Below are positions 63,109 to 64,000 of a stretch of 64,000 nt of DNA, piece after piece. The stretch is taken from positions 1-64,000 of the forward strand of contig JAJKFH010002781.1 of the NCBI GenBank assembly GCA_023333565.1, read 5' to 3'. The translations under genes and the position numbers were made by a program. How positions within the stretch are numbered: the stretch's first letter is position 1; each line of letters begins with the position of its first letter. Source of the DNA: Puffinus mauretanicus (taxonomy: Eukaryota; Chordata; Aves; Procellariiformes; Procellariidae). The notes beneath the pieces were generated by a model. That model was not told the DNA's origin. It saw only the letters and a program-made list of their open reading frames with translations, and made no database searches.

Positions 63109-64000
63109 TTTGTTTTCATTTCTTTCATTGTACTACATACTCTCCAGTGTTCACAGTACGTAGGATGCAGCAGTAGTCTTGTTCACTTTGCAAGCCTGTT
63201 TTATCCTAAAGGCAATCCAATCCTTTAATGAGAATTAAAATATAGATGTGGTCCTTTAACTGTAAATTGACATATGATTTGTATGTACAGGGAACTGAAA
63301 TGAGGATTACACTGGCTTCTGATTGCATGCTTCTTGCAGCTTAATGTATTTTTCATATACTCTGTATGTGAACATCCATTGCTAAAGGGTGTCATTGCAT
63401 TTTATAGGAACCGTATGCATACTTCTGATGACAGAATTTGGCCTGTATACAGACATAACTTGTTTTTATTAATGGTGTCATGAAAATTAAGCTCTCAACC
63501 ATTCAGTCAGTTCACTGTGGCATAATAAATGTTTCAGCACAGAACTCATGCTCCAGAAATATATAACAAATTTATTGTGAAGTCAATTAGTAACATGTAT
63601 TAGACTGTTTTCAGCAGTTTTTTCTTAAGCAAAATTATTTCTCTATATTTGTAACATATTTCTGAAATAATTGGTTTTAATGTCGTTTCTTGAAGTCTTA
63701 ATAGAAGCCTATACTGTAACAATAAGTTCCTAACCATTGTAAAGAAAATAAATTAAGTTAAAAATTATTAGTTTATTAAGTATATAATACTATTCATAGG
63801 CAAATGTTTTAATACAGTAGGTGTTCTGTTTCAAACGACCCGTTCTGATAATTTTAAGAGAATTTTTTTCTTTTTGAGCAGTTGCTTTCTCTCTGATTTT
63901 GGGTTTTAATCATGACTTGACTTAAGCTTTCGTGTCTTACTAATGCTGCCAGTGAAAGAACTTGAGCACTGAATAGTTTACTTAATTATCTGCTCTACAA

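Larger units (their letters stand above)
33692..64000 (+). other. POLA1: POLA1 long 3' intron (downstream end not in window)
   Basis: More than 30 kb with a GT donor at 33,692 and no further POLA1 exon that I can find. A very long intron near the 3' end is also known in mammals, where it carries enhancers for the neighbouring gene ARX. Listed separately: hairpins and palindromes (34,619; 35,003; 37,984), a MITE-like repeat (36,229), candidate conserved blocks (36,460; 48,230; 51,800), LINE remnants (50,415; 55,195-56,300; 56,560; 58,405; 61,558) and simple repeats. In 38,050-48,200, 48,520-50,400, 52,520-55,190, 56,900-58,400, 58,960-61,550 and 63,100-64,000 I recognise only intron sequence and short simple repeats. 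Confidence 0.8.

Noticed and set aside
33692..64000. Search for the POLA1 second zinc module exon (GWLxCEE, LPLQFSRTG, CPAC)
   Set aside because: No matching coding words found by eye on the + strand. The nearest look-alike (tgaggagccacag near 53,408) runs into a stop at once.

Overview
This window comes from a bird genome. It is AT-rich vertebrate intron sequence carrying several CR1 LINEs, the dominant avian retrotransposon, mostly 5'-truncated and ending in the octamer-type CR1 3' terminus. The best-preserved copy (about 61,558-63,090) resembles, from memory, the CR1 subfamilies common in non-galliform birds. That suggests Neoaves or a relative, but the species cannot be fixed from the sequence alone.

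The only protein-coding gene I can support is POLA1, the catalytic subunit of DNA polymerase alpha, read on the + strand. Eight consecutive exons (13,527-13,559; 15,132-15,224; 18,851-19,056; 20,287-20,419; 22,012-22,143; 24,158-24,332; 31,642-31,823; 33,560-33,691) join in frame with AG/GT borders. They give 1,086 bp, or 362 codons, with no stop. They cover the end of the palm (catalytic motif C, YGDTDS), the KKKY motif, the thumb, the linker to the C-terminal domain and the first zinc module of that domain. Judged from memory of human POLA1 (1,462 aa), this is about residues 982-1343. The N-terminal two thirds must lie upstream. The last roughly 119 codons (second zinc module and C-terminus) must lie beyond 64,000, because I found no matching exon in the final 30 kb.

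Layout: 1-13.5 kb is intron with a C-rich edge, a sense CR1 tail (271-469) and a decayed antisense CR1 (3,734-5,660) that still shows pieces of ORF1 and ORF2. The exon cluster spans 13.5-33.7 kb. Its largest intron holds a dense CpG island (28,200-28,740) far from the gene's own start. From 33.7 to 64 kb is one very long intron near the 3' end of the gene. It contains a palindromic MITE-like repeat, hairpins, a CR1 graveyard (55.2-56.3 kb), two older L3/CR1-like fossils and the young CR1. In mammals the last introns of POLA1 hold some of the longest ultraconserved elements known, which act as enhancers of the neighbouring gene ARX. Several repeat-free, homeobox-site-rich blocks here are candidates for the bird counterparts.

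I see no rRNA, tRNA, CRISPR, operon or prokaryotic feature. The other long open frames look like chance frames, antisense shadows of CR1, or frame shadows of exons.
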